Assembly: GCA_012845835.1 (NCBI GenBank)
Contig: JABAKD010000021.1
Coordinates: 1,501,185 to 1,565,184, forward strand
DNA length: 64,000 nucleotides
Reading direction: 5' to 3'
DNA from: Undaria pinnatifida
Taxonomy: Eukaryota > Sar > Phaeophyceae > Laminariales > Alariaceae
Part shown: positions 61,961 through 64,000 of the stretch, in pieces
Layout: each line of letters opens with the position of its first letter
Position numbering within the stretch: position 1 is the stretch's first letter
Notes under the pieces: model-generated
Told to the model about the DNA's origin: nothing
Database searches by the model: none
What the model saw: the letters and a program-made list of their open reading frames with translations, nothing else
Position numbers and translations under genes: made by a program

Positions 61961-62763
61961 CTGTAAACAGGACGGTCAACATGACGAAACATGCGGTGGA
62001 ATAAATCAAGCAACGCCAAAATGAAACCGACGTCCCCCGTTTCCCTGTTTATCATGGCCATTCAGTACATTGAAACCCTTTTTTTCGGTTGCAAAACACA
62101 GGGTACGAAGAAAGAAGACACGAGACGTACTAATGGGAGCGACAGCCAAGGACGGACAGCGAAAGGAGCGGTGAGTGGCTGCATTATCCTCCGACCCGCA
62201 CCTTAAGAGTTACGCTTGCTCTCAGCCAAGTTCTGCGCTTGACGTACGTACAATGTTTCCATGCGGTAGTTTTATTCCCAACGGTCTACTGTCATCTCCG
62301 GGGCAGTCTCTGCTTTGCTCTCTATTCTGCCCCGTACAACGCTGCCCTCCACGCCGCTGCACTGCACTGCTGTGCACTGCTGTGCCCGGCTTCCCTGTAC
62401 TGGTCCTTCTGTGCTATATTGTGCTATCTCGACCAGCTCTGGGTGCTACACACAATCTGTGCTTGTCCGTGGTGCAGAAGTTTGGTGTTTGATGCAGATT
62501 CCCGCGTTTCGTTGTTTGACTTCGGTCGGTACCCACCCCGATTTAAGAGCACGCCGTGACACGCCGAAGCTTACGGCATCGCGCTCCCGACATGGGGTCA
62601 AAACACTTAGAGTTAGAACAGCATACGTTTAGAAGTTGCAAATGGGTTGACTACACATTGCTCTCACCTGTGGTGGAAATTATATACCGCTGTAGGGTTT
62701 AGCACAGAGGGGCATGCTGGTTTGACCGCTCAATGCTCTTGTCCTTGGCGCTTTTAAATCGGC
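61961..62763. other. Stretch with one dispersed repeat
   Basis: 62535-62625 has CGATTTAAGAGCACGCCGTGAC and GCTCCCGACATGGGGTCAAA. These are shared with 23633 and 40480, so there is a dispersed family with a GATTTAAGAG start. The first exons or promoter of the gene were not found. Confidence 0.45.
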
Positions 62764-63249
62764 GTACAGTAGCGGCTACGGTTTAAGAGAAAATGTTTTA
62801 GAGAAAGTACGGGTTTAAGAGAGATGAACTGGCTGGCACGACCAAAATCGATTTAAGAGATAACTGGTCTTATGTCTAGGATTTTCTCTTAAATCGAGCT
62901 GCTGGAAATCACACCACACAGCCATCACACTCATCACACACACACCTGTAGCGGGCAGTCGCTGCACAGCTGTCCCCGACCCCACGCCAGGCCCACCGAA
63001 GTTCACAAATCACCAATGCAGAGGCGTCTGCGGGCAGTACCTCCATGGCACTTGTGGTGTGGTGGACCCGCTCGGGACCAGCGAGATGCACCGCATTTGG
63101 CACACCTGTGCGACCTCCTGCGAGAGTGATATACGATTTAAGAGAGTATTCTCTTATACCGTAGCCAACACAGTATAACAGAAAGCCGGATTGAAGAGAG
63201 GGAAACTGCGCTGGCACGGACCTCTCTTAAACCGTAGCCGCTACTGTAC
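62764..63249. mobile_element. TIR-D element, 486 bp
   Basis: GTACAGTAGCGGCTACGG.. at 62764-62790 and its perfect 27-base inverted copy at 63223-63249 define the ends. Inside are further GATTTAAGAGA/TCTCTTAAATC inverted pairs (62849-62896 and 63132-63156), suggesting nested or composite structure. No coding capacity seen. Confidence 0.85.
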
Positions 63250-64000
63250 CCACTACCAGTACCTTGTAGCCGAATTTCTTGGCCCATACCGGAACCCTTT
63301 TTAGTTTAGAGCAGCAGGCGTGGTTCCTCTCACTACCAGTACGAGTGCGGTACCGTGCCAGAGATGGCAGCACGACACAGTACCCGCACTCAAGCGGGAC
63401 CCCTAATTGTCTCGGGATGGTGCGGTATGGCGCCCTGTAGCAGGACGAGGCAATGACAAACGAGTTCGGCCTGGCAACTAAGAGTATAGTACCACAATTA
63501 CCACATGTACTACAAGGGCTCCGCTCCGCGGGCGGCTGACGCCGCCCCCTACGCTCGCGCAAGGCAAGGAAGAATGCAACTAAAAACATGTACTAACTGT
63601 AAAGGGCTAACTGTAAAGGGGGCAGAAAGAAGAGGCCCGTGATTTGGTGCGAACAGCGGTTTGATACTGCCAAGAGCTGGTTATGCAGAGCAAATTGCCC
63701 TGCTGTACCCAGCTGTGCTGTGTGCTTTTGTTACCGGTGTTACGTTCTGATCGGCAGTACGGGGGTAATTTCCGGAGGGGAAAAAACAGGGGGCCGTGAG
63801 GCCATTTCTTATGCAGTCGGATTTGTCAGTCGAAAACGGCAAATCGGGCTTTCTTACGCAATCGAAAAAGGGCTTTTTCGACTCATTTTTTTTTGACTGA
63901 AAGTTCCGACTGGCGGATCCAGTCGAAAAACTCAGTCGAAAAAGTTTTACACGTGTTTTTTGAACCGATCGCATCGCCCATCCCACCACCGAACACACAC
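63250..64000. other. Stretch with no recognised gene
   Basis: 63285-63330 and 63340-63375 share CACTACCAGTACNNNG words. 63525-63555 is GC-rich. Near 63880-63950 AGTCGAAAAAG repeats. No exon or element end convinced me. Confidence 0.4.

Noticed and set aside
61282-62004. 240-codon plus-strand frame, the longest in the window
   Set aside because: It is antisense to exon 61359-61779. The minus strand has matching splice sites, phase and a better composition.

Overview
This is a eukaryotic nuclear window with no bacterial-style gene layout: no operons, no ribosome-binding sites, no rRNA and no intact tRNA. The best reading is that the whole 64 kb lies inside one giant, intron-rich gene on the minus strand. 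I could piece together 24 short exons (13 to 421 bp, about 3.1 kb in all, roughly 1,040 codons) between 61960 and 1334. Each has AG/GT splice borders, and many neighbours agree in codon phase. Neither a start codon nor a stop codon was placed, so the gene probably runs out of the window at both ends.

The exons encode a chain of EF-hand calcium-binding motifs. Two are canonical (46814-46978 and 37277-37405), one is assembled exactly across a splice junction (25509-25644 joined to 22474-22677), and several are degenerate. They are separated by basic helical linkers and one Ser/Pro/Gly-rich stretch. Many EF-hands, mostly degenerate, in one long protein resemble EFCAB6/DJBP-type proteins of ciliated cells; that name is an inference. 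Small exons, introns of up to 13 kb, a mixed base composition and heavy simple-repeat load fit a stramenopile alga, most likely a brown alga. The organism is not proven by the sequence.

Everything else is intron, filled with repeats. At least four families of small elements have terminal inverted repeats: TIR-A, about 270 bp and more than 20 whole or partial copies; TIR-B, about 270-320 bp; TIR-C, about 250 bp; TIR-D, 486 bp. There is a tRNA-derived SINE in two copies, one of them inserted inside a TIR-A copy. Minisatellites (72-bp, 58-bp, 133-bp and other units) and long microsatellites (CCGAC, CATCAG, GTT, CAT, CAAGC, a 10-bp ATGATCTAT-like unit, near-pure G) are common.

The most unusual feature is a set of 'exon-edge ladders'. 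Next to at least seven exons, the intron holds several decayed tandem copies of that exon's own splice-junction region, often with the AG or GT still in place. Two probable microexons (17 and 13 nt) repair codon phase exactly. Phase breaks elsewhere point to further exons I could not find.

Layout: 1-14.8 kb, one terminal exon and a repeat-packed 13-kb intron; 14.8-29.2 kb, nine exons with EF-hands; 29-37 kb, a long intron; 37-62 kb, fourteen exons with EF-hands, linkers and most ladders; 62-64 kb, TIR-D and unassigned sequence.
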